Below are positions 42,467 to 51,423 of a stretch of 64,000 bases of DNA, one piece after another. Position 1 is the first letter of the stretch; each line of letters opens with the position of its first letter. This stretch comes from Stutzerimonas azotifigens (GTDB lineage Bacteria; Pseudomonadota; Gammaproteobacteria; Pseudomonadales; Pseudomonadaceae): assembly GCF_013522725.1 (NCBI RefSeq), contig NZ_JAAMRF010000012.1, positions 62,001 to 126,000 on the forward strand, read 5' to 3'. A model generated the notes under the pieces. That model did not search any database. It saw only the letters and a list, made by a program, of their open reading frames with translations, and was not told where the DNA came from. The position numbers and the translations under genes were made by a program.

Positions 42467-43516
42467 TCAGCTGGCCAGAGCGGCAGTGGCCGGTTCCGGT
42501 GTTTCGACCGTGTAACCGTTCGGGTTGCGGCTCTGCCAGCGCCAGGCGTCGGTGAGCATCGTCGCGAGGTCCTTTTCGGCACGCCAGCCCAGTTCCTTCC
42601 ATGCCTTGCTCGGGTCCGACCAGCACTGGGCGATGTCGCCGGCACGACGGGGCTGGAGGCTGTGGGGCAGCGGACGACCGATCACCCGCTCGAAGGCGAT
42701 GATCATCTCGCGGACCGAATGCCCCTTGCCGGTACCCAGGTTCCACACCGAGACGCCCTTTACGCTCTCCAGGCGGTCGAGTGCCTTGAGATGGCCTTTG
42801 ACCAGGTCCACCACATGGATGTAGTCGCGGATACCGGTGCCGTCCGGGGTGGGGTAGTCGGCGCCGAACACGCTCAGTTGCTTTCGCCTGCCGACCGCCA
42901 CCTGCAGCATGTAGGGCAACAGGTTGTTGGGAATGCCGTTGGGGTCCTCGCCGATCAGCCCCGAGTCATGGGCGCCGATCGGGTTGAAGTAGCGCAACAG
43001 GCCGATCGACCAACGCGGGTCGGAGTCTGCCAGGCCACGCAGCACGTTCTCGGCCATCAGCTTGGACTGGCCGTACGGGTTGGTCGGAATTCCGGTCGGG
43101 CAGCTTTCGGTGATCGGCATCACCGGCGACTCGCCGTAGACGGTGGCCGAGGAGCTGAACACCAGCTTGAAGATTTCCGCTTCGGCCATCGCCTGGCACA
43201 GCGCGATGCTGCCGCTGACGTTGGTCTCGTAATAGCGCAGGGGTTCGCGCACGCTTTCGCCTACGGCCTTGAGACCGGCGAAGTGCATCACCGCGGTGAC
43301 CGGGTAAGCGGCGAACAGGGCGTTGAGCAGGGGGCGGTTGCGCACGTCCCCCTTGACGAAATGCAGCGGCCGGCCCGCCAGCTTCTCTACCCGCTCGAGC
43401 GCTGTTCGCGAGCTGTTACAGAGGTTGTCTAGCACCAGCACGTCGTGGCCTGCCAGAAGCAGTTCCAGGACCGCATGGGAACCTATGTATCCCGCACCCC
43501 CTGTCACTAGAATCAT
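42467..43516 (-). CDS. galE: UDP-glucose 4-epimerase
   Basis: 349 aa from the ATG with GGAGG at ideal spacing. Rossmann GGAGYIG at 6-12, Ser/Thr in SSSATVYG, catalytic Tyr-x3-Lys in NPYGQSKLMAE, and NLGTGKGHSVREMI are all GalE features. It interconverts UDP-glucose and UDP-galactose in the cytoplasm. It is divergent from the glycosyltransferase-glf operon and would supply UDP-galactopyranose to Glf. Only 12 bp separate its stop from that of trpI on the other strand. Confidence 0.95.
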   Translation of the reverse strand: MILVTGGAGYIGSHAVLELLLAGHDVLVLDNLCNSSRTALERVEKLAGRPLHFVKGDVRNRPLLNALFAAYPVTAVMHFAGLKAVGESVREPLRYYETNVSGSIALCQAMAEAEIFKLVFSSSATVYGESPVMPITESCPTGIPTNPYGQSKLMAENVLRGLADSDPRWSIGLLRYFNPIGAHDSGLIGEDPNGIPNNLLPYMLQVAVGRRKQLSVFGADYPTPDGTGIRDYIHVVDLVKGHLKALDRLESVKGVSVWNLGTGKGHSVREMIIAFERVIGRPLPHSLQPRRAGDIAQCWSDPSKAWKELGWRAEKDLATMLTDAWRWQSRNPNGYTVETPEPATAALAS

Positions 43517-43949
43517 GTTTCTACCTCCGGATTTGCACTTTTCGAACACGGTCGAAGACACAGCAGCTCGCCTTGACGGGCAGCGGGCGAGTCAGTCTCC
43601 AGAAATGGGATCGGCGGGCCGGGGCAGGCACGTCAGCCGCATCGAAGTGCGCTGGGCTGCTGCCGGCTAAATCAGACGTCCTGTGAATAGTGACGAGGAC
43701 GTGGCTGGCAAGTTCCGGATCGGGGTCAGCCAGCCGACAGCGGGTAGTACGAAGCGGTTGTACGCCGTCGATTTGGAACCCTCGACGTTTGCCATCGTCC
43801 ATAGCCGGCGGGGTTGCTCTCGTTGAAGCGTCCGAGCGTCCCGACAATTCCCACCGAATTGCTGTTTTAGGCAAGGAAGCATTGGCTTCGAGCGCGATGC
43901 GCGGAGATGGACGAACTGCGCGCCGCCAACCGTGAACAGAGGTGCCAGA
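43517..43949. promoter_or_regulatory. long divergent leader between galE and the glycan operon
   Basis: 433 bp without a convincing gene on either strand. The galE ribosome site is at its left end and AGAGGTG of the glycosyltransferase at its right end. The glycosyltransferase mRNA may therefore have a leader of up to 400 nt. I see no known riboswitch fold or clear operator dyad. Confidence 0.5.
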
Positions 43950-45137
43950 ATGAGTTGGGCCGGTCCCTACCAGTACGACATCGGCAAGTCGCGCAGCCCG
44001 GATCAGCCACCGGTCGAAGTGGTCTTCGACGAGCAGATTCCGACGTTGTTGTGTCTTTCCCACCTGCGTTGGAGTTTCGTCTACCAGCGTCCGCAGCACC
44101 TGATGTCGCGTTTCGCCCGCGACTACAACGTGCTGTTCTTCGAAGAGCCGATCAGTACCGAGGACGACCAACCCTGGCTTGAAGTGCGCCCTGATGTAAG
44201 CGGCGTGCAGGTGCTGGTACCGCGGCTGCCCGAAGGTTGCCAGGGCGACGATGCACTGCGCATCCAGCGTCAGCTTCTGGACGGCTACCTGGAAAAGCTC
44301 GGCGTGGGCGACGATCTGATGCTCTGGTACTACACGCCGATGGCGCTCGGCTATGCCGGGCACCTCAAGCCCAAGCTCACGGTTTACGACTGCATGGACG
44401 AACTCTCGGCTTTCCGCGGCGCGCCACCGGCGCTGGTAGAGAACGAGCGCATCCTGCTGGACCGGGCCGACGTGGTCTTCACCGGCGGCTACAGCATCTG
44501 GGAAGCCAAGCGCGAGCTGCACGACAACGCCCACGCGTTCCCCAGCAGCGTCGATGTCGAGCACTTCGCCGCTGCCCGTCGGCCGCAGGCCGATCCCGAG
44601 GACCAGGCCATGATCGGTCGGCCGCGCCTGGGCTTCTACGGTGTGATCGACGAGCGCTTCGACATCCAGCTGGTCGCCGAAGCCGCCGAGATGCGGCCGG
44701 ACTGGCAGTTCGTGCTGGTCGGGCCGGTGGTCAAGATCGACCCGGCCGAGCTGCCGCGGCGCGACAACATCCACTACCTGGGCGCCAAGACCTACGACGA
44801 GCTGCCCAAGTACCTGGCCGGTTGGGACGTGGCCATCATGCCGTTCGCGATGAACGAGTCGACGCGTTTCATCAGCCCCACCAAGACCCCCGAATACCTG
44901 GCCGGCGGCTGCCCGGTGGTGTCCACGCCGATCAAGGACGTGGTGCGCACCTATGGCGATACCGAGATCGTCTACATCGCCGCGACCACCGATGAGTTCG
45001 TCGCCGCGGTCGAGGATGCCCTGGCCGATGCCGCCGACCGCGACCGCCTGCTGGCCACCGCCGACGAGATCTTGGGCGACATGTCCTGGGATTACACCTG
45101 GAGCCTGATGAAGGAGAAGATGCAATGCGCCCTGTAA
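43950..45137 (+). CDS. GT-B glycosyltransferase (family 1/4-like)
   Basis: 395 aa. The start TLLCLSHLRWSFVYQRPQHL is a conserved N-terminal strand of a glycosyltransferase group that often neighbours glf. The C-terminal nucleotide-sugar part reads VLVGPVVKIDP, IHYLGAKTYDELPKYLAGWD, PFAMNESTRFISPTKTPEYL and AGGCPVVSTP, with the donor-binding Glu in TPEYLAGG. No signal or membrane helix, so it acts at the cytoplasmic face. Given the next gene is glf, galactofuranosyl transfer is a reasonable inference. Overlaps glf by 13 bases. Confidence 0.87.
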   Translation: MSWAGPYQYDIGKSRSPDQPPVEVVFDEQIPTLLCLSHLRWSFVYQRPQHLMSRFARDYNVLFFEEPISTEDDQPWLEVRPDVSGVQVLVPRLPEGCQGDDALRIQRQLLDGYLEKLGVGDDLMLWYYTPMALGYAGHLKPKLTVYDCMDELSAFRGAPPALVENERILLDRADVVFTGGYSIWEAKRELHDNAHAFPSSVDVEHFAAARRPQADPEDQAMIGRPRLGFYGVIDERFDIQLVAEAAEMRPDWQFVLVGPVVKIDPAELPRRDNIHYLGAKTYDELPKYLAGWDVAIMPFAMNESTRFISPTKTPEYLAGGCPVVSTPIKDVVRTYGDTEIVYIAATTDEFVAAVEDALADAADRDRLLATADEILGDMSWDYTWSLMKEKMQCAL

Positions 45138-46390
45138 GCGTCCAAGACAGCAATCCCAACCAGGCTTCCGGTCGCAGCGACCACACCCGGCCAGCAGGCG
45201 ACACGCCCTCCCGCTCGACCCGTGAACGCGGTTTCGACTACCTCATCGTCGGCGCCGGTTTCGCCGGCAGCGTGCTCGCCGAGCGTCTGGCGGCAGGCCT
45301 GAACAAGCGCGTGCTGGTGGTCGACCGTCGCCCGCACATCGGCGGCAATGCCTACGATCACCATGACGAGGCCGGGGTGTTGATCCACCGTTACGGCCCG
45401 CACATCTTCCACACCAACTCGCAGCGCATCGTCGATTACCTGTCGCGCTTCACCGAGTGGCGGCCCTACGAGCACCGCGTGCTCGGCCAGGTGGACGGCC
45501 AGCTGGTGCCGATCCCGATCAACATGACCACGCTGAACAGGCTCTACGGCCTGAACATGACCACCGAGCAGGAGGCCGCCGATTACCTGGCCAGCCGCGC
45601 CGAGCCGGTGGAAGACATTCAGACCAGCGAAGACGTGGTGATCAACGGCATCGGCCGCGAGCTCTACGAAAAGTTCTTCCGCGGCTACACCCGCAAGCAG
45701 TGGGGGCTGGACCCGTCGCAGCTGGACAAGTCGGTGACCTCGCGGGTGCCGACACGCACCAACACCGATGACCGTTACTTCACCGACACCTTCCAGCAGA
45801 TGCCCAAGCATGGCTATACGAAGATGTTCGAGAAGATGCTGGCGCATCCGAACATCAAGGTGATGATCAACACCGACTACCGCGAGATCCGCGACGAGGT
45901 CGAGTACGACCACCTGATCTACTGCGGCCCGATCGACGAGTACTTCGACTACCGCTTCGGCAAGCTGCCTTACCGCTCGCTGAAGTTCGAGCACAAGCAG
46001 CTCGACCAGGCCCGGTTCCAGCCGGTCGGCACGGTCAACTACCCGGCCGAAGACGTGCCCTACACGCGCATCAGCGAGTACAAGCACCTCACCGGGCAAG
46101 AGCACCCGAAAACCAGCATCACCTATGAGTACCCCTCGGCCGAGGGCGATCCCTACTACCCGATCCCGCGGCCCGAGAACGCCGAGCTGTACAAGCGCTA
46201 CCAGAAGCTCGGCGACGAGACGCCGGGTGTGACCTTCATCGGTCGGCTGGGTACCTACAAGTACTACAACATGGACCAGGTCGTCGGACAGGCACTGGCC
46301 GCCTACAAACGCATCGAGGAAGCCGAGCTGGGCCCCGAGGCGGGCGAAAGTGCCGAGCACGCCCGCGGCCTGGCGGAGCAGGCACCTTGA
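45125..46390 (+). CDS. glf: UDP-galactopyranose mutase
   Basis: 421 aa with an N-terminal disordered extension of about 35 residues. FAD-binding IVGAGFAGSVLAERLA (about 41-56) and RRPHIGGNAYDH, then YGPHIFHTNS, the substrate Trp/Arg region YTRKQWGLDPSQLD, and C-terminal FIGRLGTYKYYNMDQVVGQA are diagnostic. The flavoenzyme converts UDP-galactopyranose to UDP-galactofuranose. The GalE product is its substrate. No O-antigen cluster surrounds it, so the Galf is used by the small operon itself. Confidence 0.95.
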   Translation: MRPVSVQDSNPNQASGRSDHTRPAGDTPSRSTRERGFDYLIVGAGFAGSVLAERLAAGLNKRVLVVDRRPHIGGNAYDHHDEAGVLIHRYGPHIFHTNSQRIVDYLSRFTEWRPYEHRVLGQVDGQLVPIPINMTTLNRLYGLNMTTEQEAADYLASRAEPVEDIQTSEDVVINGIGRELYEKFFRGYTRKQWGLDPSQLDKSVTSRVPTRTNTDDRYFTDTFQQMPKHGYTKMFEKMLAHPNIKVMINTDYREIRDEVEYDHLIYCGPIDEYFDYRFGKLPYRSLKFEHKQLDQARFQPVGTVNYPAEDVPYTRISEYKHLTGQEHPKTSITYEYPSAEGDPYYPIPRPENAELYKRYQKLGDETPGVTFIGRLGTYKYYNMDQVVGQALAAYKRIEEAELGPEAGESAEHARGLAEQAP

Positions 46391-46471
46391 GTCGAACGGC
46401 GCGTAACGCGCCTTACCGCTGCCCCCGATCGCCGAAGACCGTGGGGGCTGCGCTTGTCGAGTGAAGAGACG

Positions 46472-47629
46472 ATGCATCGACCGACAGTTTTCGACAGCTT
46501 CTTCATGGGCGGCTTCGAGTGTTCCAACCACCGCCGCGGCGACGGCCGCCGTCTGGACCTGCTCGACGCGACCGGACATGACCGGTTCGCCTCCCACGAC
46601 TACGCCGCGCTGCAGCGCTACGGGCTGCGCACCGTCCGTGACGGCGCGCGCTGGCACCTGATCGAACGGGTGCCGGGCCAGTACGACTGGTCCAGCTTTC
46701 TGCCGATGCTCCAGGCCGCGCACCGCCAGGGCACCCAGGTGATCTGGGATCTGGGCCATTACGGCTGGCCGGACGACATCGACATCTGGCGGCCGCAGTT
46801 CGTCCAGCGCTTCGCGCGCTATGCCGCCGCCCTGGCGCAGCTGGTCAAGGACGAAACCGGCGCGGTGCCGTTCTTCGCACCGCTCAATGAGATTTCCTTC
46901 TGGGCGTGGGCTGGCGGCGACGTGGCGTATTTCAACCCGATGGCACGGGGTCGCGGCCCGGAGCTCAAGCACCAACTGGTGCGCGCGACCATCGCCGCGA
47001 TCGACGCGATTCGCGAGGTCGAACCGCGGGCGCGTTTCGTCCAGGTCGATCCGGCCATTCACGTCGTGGCACGCAACGATCGCCCGGGTCCGCAGCGCGA
47101 GGCGGAGAATTTCCGCCTGTCACAATTCGAGGCCTGGGACATGCTCTGCGGCCAAGCCTGGCCTGGCCTGGGCGGTGCGCCCGAATATCTGGACATCCTC
47201 GGGGTCAACTATTACTCGGACAATCAGTGGTACTACGGCGACGGTCAGACCATCGATCGCGGCAATCCGGATTACCGTCCGTTCAAGGGTATCCTGCAGG
47301 AGATCTGGCGGCGCTACGATCGCCCGCTGGTGGTTGCCGAAACAGGCGCCGAAGGCGATGTGCGTGGCGAATGGTTGCGTTACGTGGCCGAGCAGGTCGG
47401 CCTGGCCATGCAGCGCGGCGTACCGGTCGAGGGTATCTGCCTGTATCCGGTAGTGGACTATCCCGGCTGGACGGACGACAGGCACTGCCCGGTCGGGCTT
47501 CTCGGCTTCCCCGACGATAACGGCACGCGAAAGCCGCACGACGGCCTGGCCGACGAGCTGCGCCTGCAACAGGCACGCTTCGCCCACGCCGAACATCCCG
47601 AGACGAAGACGGTAGACATAACATCATGA
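46472..47629 (+). CDS. clan-A glycoside hydrolase (beta-glycosidase-like)
   Basis: 385 aa, no signal peptide. TIM-barrel hydrolase with the acid/base Glu140 in APLNEISFWAW and nucleophile Glu290 in LVVAETGAEGD, as in GH1/GH5-type retaining glycosidases. DPAIHVVARNDRP and LGVNYYSDNQWYYGDGQ are other conserved parts. A cytoplasmic hydrolase in a glycan-making operon could trim or recycle the product, or act by transglycosylation. The ATG has GAAGAG upstream; a GGCGCG-TAA-CGCGCC hairpin (46398-46412) lies between glf and this gene. Overlaps the ABC gene by four bases. Confidence 0.82.
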   Translation: MHRPTVFDSFFMGGFECSNHRRGDGRRLDLLDATGHDRFASHDYAALQRYGLRTVRDGARWHLIERVPGQYDWSSFLPMLQAAHRQGTQVIWDLGHYGWPDDIDIWRPQFVQRFARYAAALAQLVKDETGAVPFFAPLNEISFWAWAGGDVAYFNPMARGRGPELKHQLVRATIAAIDAIREVEPRARFVQVDPAIHVVARNDRPGPQREAENFRLSQFEAWDMLCGQAWPGLGGAPEYLDILGVNYYSDNQWYYGDGQTIDRGNPDYRPFKGILQEIWRRYDRPLVVAETGAEGDVRGEWLRYVAEQVGLAMQRGVPVEGICLYPVVDYPGWTDDRHCPVGLLGFPDDNGTRKPHDGLADELRLQQARFAHAEHPETKTVDITS

Positions 47630-49431
47630 GCGCCCAGGCCGCGTCGAAGGGTCAACCACTTCTTCCCGGCCAGCCGGTGGCCTTTCTCTGGCATTACATC
47701 CGCGTCAGACCCTGGCATTTCGCCGGGTTGCTGGCGCTGATCATCGGCGCGGCGTCCTGCGCGGTGGCGGTGCAGTACGGGATGAAACTGCTGGTCGACG
47801 CCATGTCGACCCGCGACCGCTCCGAGGCCGACGTCTGGTTCCCCCTTGGGCTGTTCATCAGCCTGATCGTCCTCGAGAACGTGTTCTGGCGCCTGGGCGG
47901 CTGGCTCGGCTGCCGCACCGTGGTGGCGAGTGTCGTGGATATCCGCGTCGACCTGTTCAAGCACCTGACCGGGCACCCGATGCGCTATTTCACCGAGCAC
48001 TTCGCCGGCTCGCTCGGTAACCGCATCTCGGCGCTGGGGCAGGCCGCTGGCGCCATCTACGGCGGGTTAGCCTGGAAGATCGTGCCGCCGATCGTGGACT
48101 TCCTTGGTGCGGTGGTGGTGCTGCTCACCGTCGACGGGCGGATGGCGGTGGCGCTGATCATTTTCGTGATGATCGTTGCCGCGCTGATCACCGGCTTCGG
48201 CATTCGTGGCCGCTCCAAACACCAACGCTTCGCCGCGCAGGCCGCGCGGGTCGGCGGCGAGCTGGTCGATGCGGTCTCCAACGTCTGGACCATCAAGGCG
48301 TTCTCTGCCCGTGACCGCGAAAGCGAGCGGCTCGCCCAGGAGATAGGCTACGAGGCGCGTGCCCAGCGGCGCAGCTGGATGTATCTGGAAAAGGCCCGGA
48401 TGATGCACGACATCTGCCTGTCGCTGATGGCTGGCGGCATGCTGATCTGGGCGATCAATCTCTGGATCGGCGGCTCGGTGACGGCCGGCGACGTGGTGCT
48501 GGTCAGTGCCCTGACGTTCCGCATCCTGCACGGCTCGCGCGATCTGGCCCTGGCGCTGGTGGACACGACGCAGCAGATCGGCGCGATCGACGACACCCTG
48601 CGCATCATCGTTCAGCCCCACGGCCTGCACGATGCCGAGACCCAGCTCAAGCTTGCCGAAGGCGACATCACCTTCGAGGAGATCAGCTTCGCCTATCCCG
48701 ACCGTGGCGCGGTGTTCGAGAAGTTCGACCTGCACATCCCGGCCGGACAGCAGGTGGGCATCGTCGGCTCCTCGGGGGCCGGCAAGTCCACGCTCATCAA
48801 CCTGATCCAGCGGCTGGACGACGTCCAGGCCGGGCGCGTCCTGATCGACGGGCAGGACGTGCGCAGCGTCAGCCAGGACAGCCTGCGCGAGAAGATCGCG
48901 GTGGTGCCCCAGGAAACCGCGCTGTTCAATCGCAGCATCCGCGAGAACATCCGCTACGGCCGTCCCGGTGCGACCGACGAAGAAGTGGTCGAGGCGGCGC
49001 GCAATGCCTTTTGCGACGGTTTCATCCGTGAGCTGCCTGAGGGCTACGACACCATGGTCGGAGAGCGTGGCGTGATGCTTTCCGGTGGCCAGCGCCAGCG
49101 GCTCGGCATCGCCCGGGCCTTCCTCAAGGACGCACCGATTCTGATCCTCGACGAGGCCACGTCGGCGCTCGACACCCAGTCGGAGGCCGAGATCCAGGCG
49201 GCGCTGAGCAAGCTGGTACAGGGCCGCACGGTGGTTGCGGTGGCGCATCGCCTGTCCACGCTCGCATCGTTCGATCGTATCGTCGTGCTCAAGAACGGCA
49301 AGCTGATCGAGGACGGCACGCCGCAGGAGCTGCGTAACCGCGGCGGCGAATTCGAGTCGCTCTGGCGAATGCAGTCCGAGAGTTTTACCGCCAAACCGGC
49401 GACCCCGGCCGCACCGGCCCCTGCTGAGTGA
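47626..49431 (+). CDS. MsbA-like ABC exporter (fused permease/ATPase)
   Basis: 601 aa half-transporter that works as a homodimer in the inner membrane. Six membrane helices fill about 20-310 with intracellular loop contacts (ARDRESERLAQEIGYEA). The ATPase has Walker A GSSGAGKST, signature LSGGQRQR, Walker B ILILDEATSALD and switch His in VAHRLST. This type exports lipids or glycolipids. Last gene of the glycosyltransferase-glf-hydrolase operon, so the assembled Galf-glycan or glycolipid is its likely cargo. Confidence 0.92.
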   Translation: MSAQAASKGQPLLPGQPVAFLWHYIRVRPWHFAGLLALIIGAASCAVAVQYGMKLLVDAMSTRDRSEADVWFPLGLFISLIVLENVFWRLGGWLGCRTVVASVVDIRVDLFKHLTGHPMRYFTEHFAGSLGNRISALGQAAGAIYGGLAWKIVPPIVDFLGAVVVLLTVDGRMAVALIIFVMIVAALITGFGIRGRSKHQRFAAQAARVGGELVDAVSNVWTIKAFSARDRESERLAQEIGYEARAQRRSWMYLEKARMMHDICLSLMAGGMLIWAINLWIGGSVTAGDVVLVSALTFRILHGSRDLALALVDTTQQIGAIDDTLRIIVQPHGLHDAETQLKLAEGDITFEEISFAYPDRGAVFEKFDLHIPAGQQVGIVGSSGAGKSTLINLIQRLDDVQAGRVLIDGQDVRSVSQDSLREKIAVVPQETALFNRSIRENIRYGRPGATDEEVVEAARNAFCDGFIRELPEGYDTMVGERGVMLSGGQRQRLGIARAFLKDAPILILDEATSALDTQSEAEIQAALSKLVQGRTVVAVAHRLSTLASFDRIVVLKNGKLIEDGTPQELRNRGGEFESLWRMQSESFTAKPATPAAPAPAE

Positions 49432-49432
49432 G

Positions 49433-49720
49433 ATGAGCGCACACAAGCCCCGCAGGAGCGGCCTCGGCCGCGAAGGGCGCGCAAAACGCCCCGATCCGGC
49501 GCCCATCGCGCGCGCACGGGTCGAGTCCGAAAGCCTGCGCAGCGTCGGCTACGATCCCGCCAGGCGCGTCCTGGAAGTCGAATTCCAGGGCGACGGCGTG
49601 TACCGCTACGAGGACGTGCCGCCCGAGGTGGTGCTCGAACTGCTCGAGGCCGAGTCGATGGGCACCTATTTCAATCAGGTATTCAAGGCCCAGGGCTTTC
49701 GCTACCGGCGCCTCGATTGA
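49433..49720 (+). CDS. KTSC domain protein with REP-derived N-terminus
   Basis: 95 aa. Residues about 30-93 form a KTSC domain (VESESLRSVGYDPARRVLEV, GVYRYEDVPPEVV, FNQVFKAQGFRYRRL), a small beta fold found alone or fused to other domains and of unknown role. The first 28 residues are basic and disordered, and their DNA is a Pseudomonas REP sequence read in frame. No in-frame start exists after the REP, so it is part of the protein. It starts at the stop of the ABC gene (one base between). Confidence 0.85.
   Translation: MSAHKPRRSGLGREGRAKRPDPAPIARARVESESLRSVGYDPARRVLEVEFQGDGVYRYEDVPPEVVLELLEAESMGTYFNQVFKAQGFRYRRLD
49452..49478. repeat. REP palindrome inside the KTSC gene
   Basis: GCAGGAGCGGCCTCGGCCGC followed by GAAGGGC is the stutzeri/putida-type REP unit (GTAGGAGCGGCC...GGCCGCGAA). 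REP units are normally intergenic. Here it lies at codons 7-15 of the KTSC reading frame. Confidence 0.65.
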
Positions 49721-49846
49721 GCGGTATCGGCCGCGGTGATCGCCCCCGTATCGCTGAACTTCTTCCCGCGTTCGCGGGCCTGAAATAGGGCAGGGACGCG
49801 TACAAACGGGCCGGACGCCTATCCAACCCATTCCAGGGGAGAGGCT

Positions 49847-50062
49847 ATGACTGATCACCACACGTACAAGAAAGTCGAAATCGTCGGTTCTTCGCGCAAC
49901 AGCGTCGATGAGGCGATCCAGAACGCGATCACCGAGGCCAGCAGCAGTCTGCAGAACGTCGAATGGTTCGAAGTGGGCGAGATTCGCGGCCACGTCGAGA
50001 ACGGCAAGGTCGGCCATTTCCAGGTCACCATGAAAGTAGGCTTCCGCCTGGCCAACAGTTGA
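49847..50062 (+). CDS. dodecin family flavin-storage protein
   Basis: 71 aa, complete dodecin. YKKVEIVGSSRNSVDEAIQN and VEWFEVGEIRGHVENGKVGH cover the helix and beta sheet; the flavin-stacking Trp is in VEWFEV. Dodecins form hollow 12-mers that bind FMN or FAD pairs and buffer free flavin. GGGGAGAGG lies before the ATG. A 7-bp hairpin follows the stop. Monocistronic. Confidence 0.94.
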   Translation: MTDHHTYKKVEIVGSSRNSVDEAIQNAITEASSSLQNVEWFEVGEIRGHVENGKVGHFQVTMKVGFRLANS

Positions 50063-50421
50063 TCGCGCAGGGCTGTGTGCAGCCCTCCGTTACCTTCGGG
50101 ACCGAGCCGGTTCCGTCAGAAACAGCGGTCTTGTCTGATGGGTGGTGCGGGTGGTCGTCAGGTCCTGTGGCGGTGAGTCGTGGATTTTCTCGCTCAAGAC
50201 GCTTCCTGCGAACCGCGCTGCCCTGCATCGGCTGACCTGCACGCCCGGCCGCTGGCAACCATGCGTCGCGCCTCATCGTGGCTGCAGTGAGCCCATCGAC
50301 GCCGTGCCAAGGTTGGCCGCAAATTCGTTAATAGTGGGTATCAGCCCTCGTAACTGGTCAGCGTCCTGGCGCTGGCCTACAGTGCCCGGCCTTTATTTCC
50401 TTCTGCTCTATGGGTGACGTC
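50063..50421. other. intergenic region without a convincing gene
   Basis: 359 bp. It begins with the dodecin hairpin terminator (50069-50086) and ends in the leader of the luciferase-like gene. Short frames inside it have no ribosome site or recognisable product. Confidence 0.6.
50069..50086 (+). terminator. hairpin after dodecin
   Basis: AGGGCTG-TGTG-CAGCCCT starts seven bases after the dodecin stop. The stem is perfect but the following CCGTTACCTT is only weakly T-rich. Confidence 0.55.

Positions 50422-51423
<1,002 letters not shown>

Noticed and set aside
43521..45125. 534-codon minus-strand frame opposite the glycosyltransferase
   Set aside because: Shadow of the glycosyltransferase; no ribosome site and no family sequence.
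45092..47062. 656-codon minus-strand frame opposite glf and the glycoside hydrolase
   Set aside because: Spans two real genes on the other strand, with antisense-like composition (Val, Asp, His, Arg).
48067..49506. 479-codon minus-strand frame opposite the ABC exporter
   Set aside because: Antisense of the ABC gene including its Walker motifs; no support of its own.
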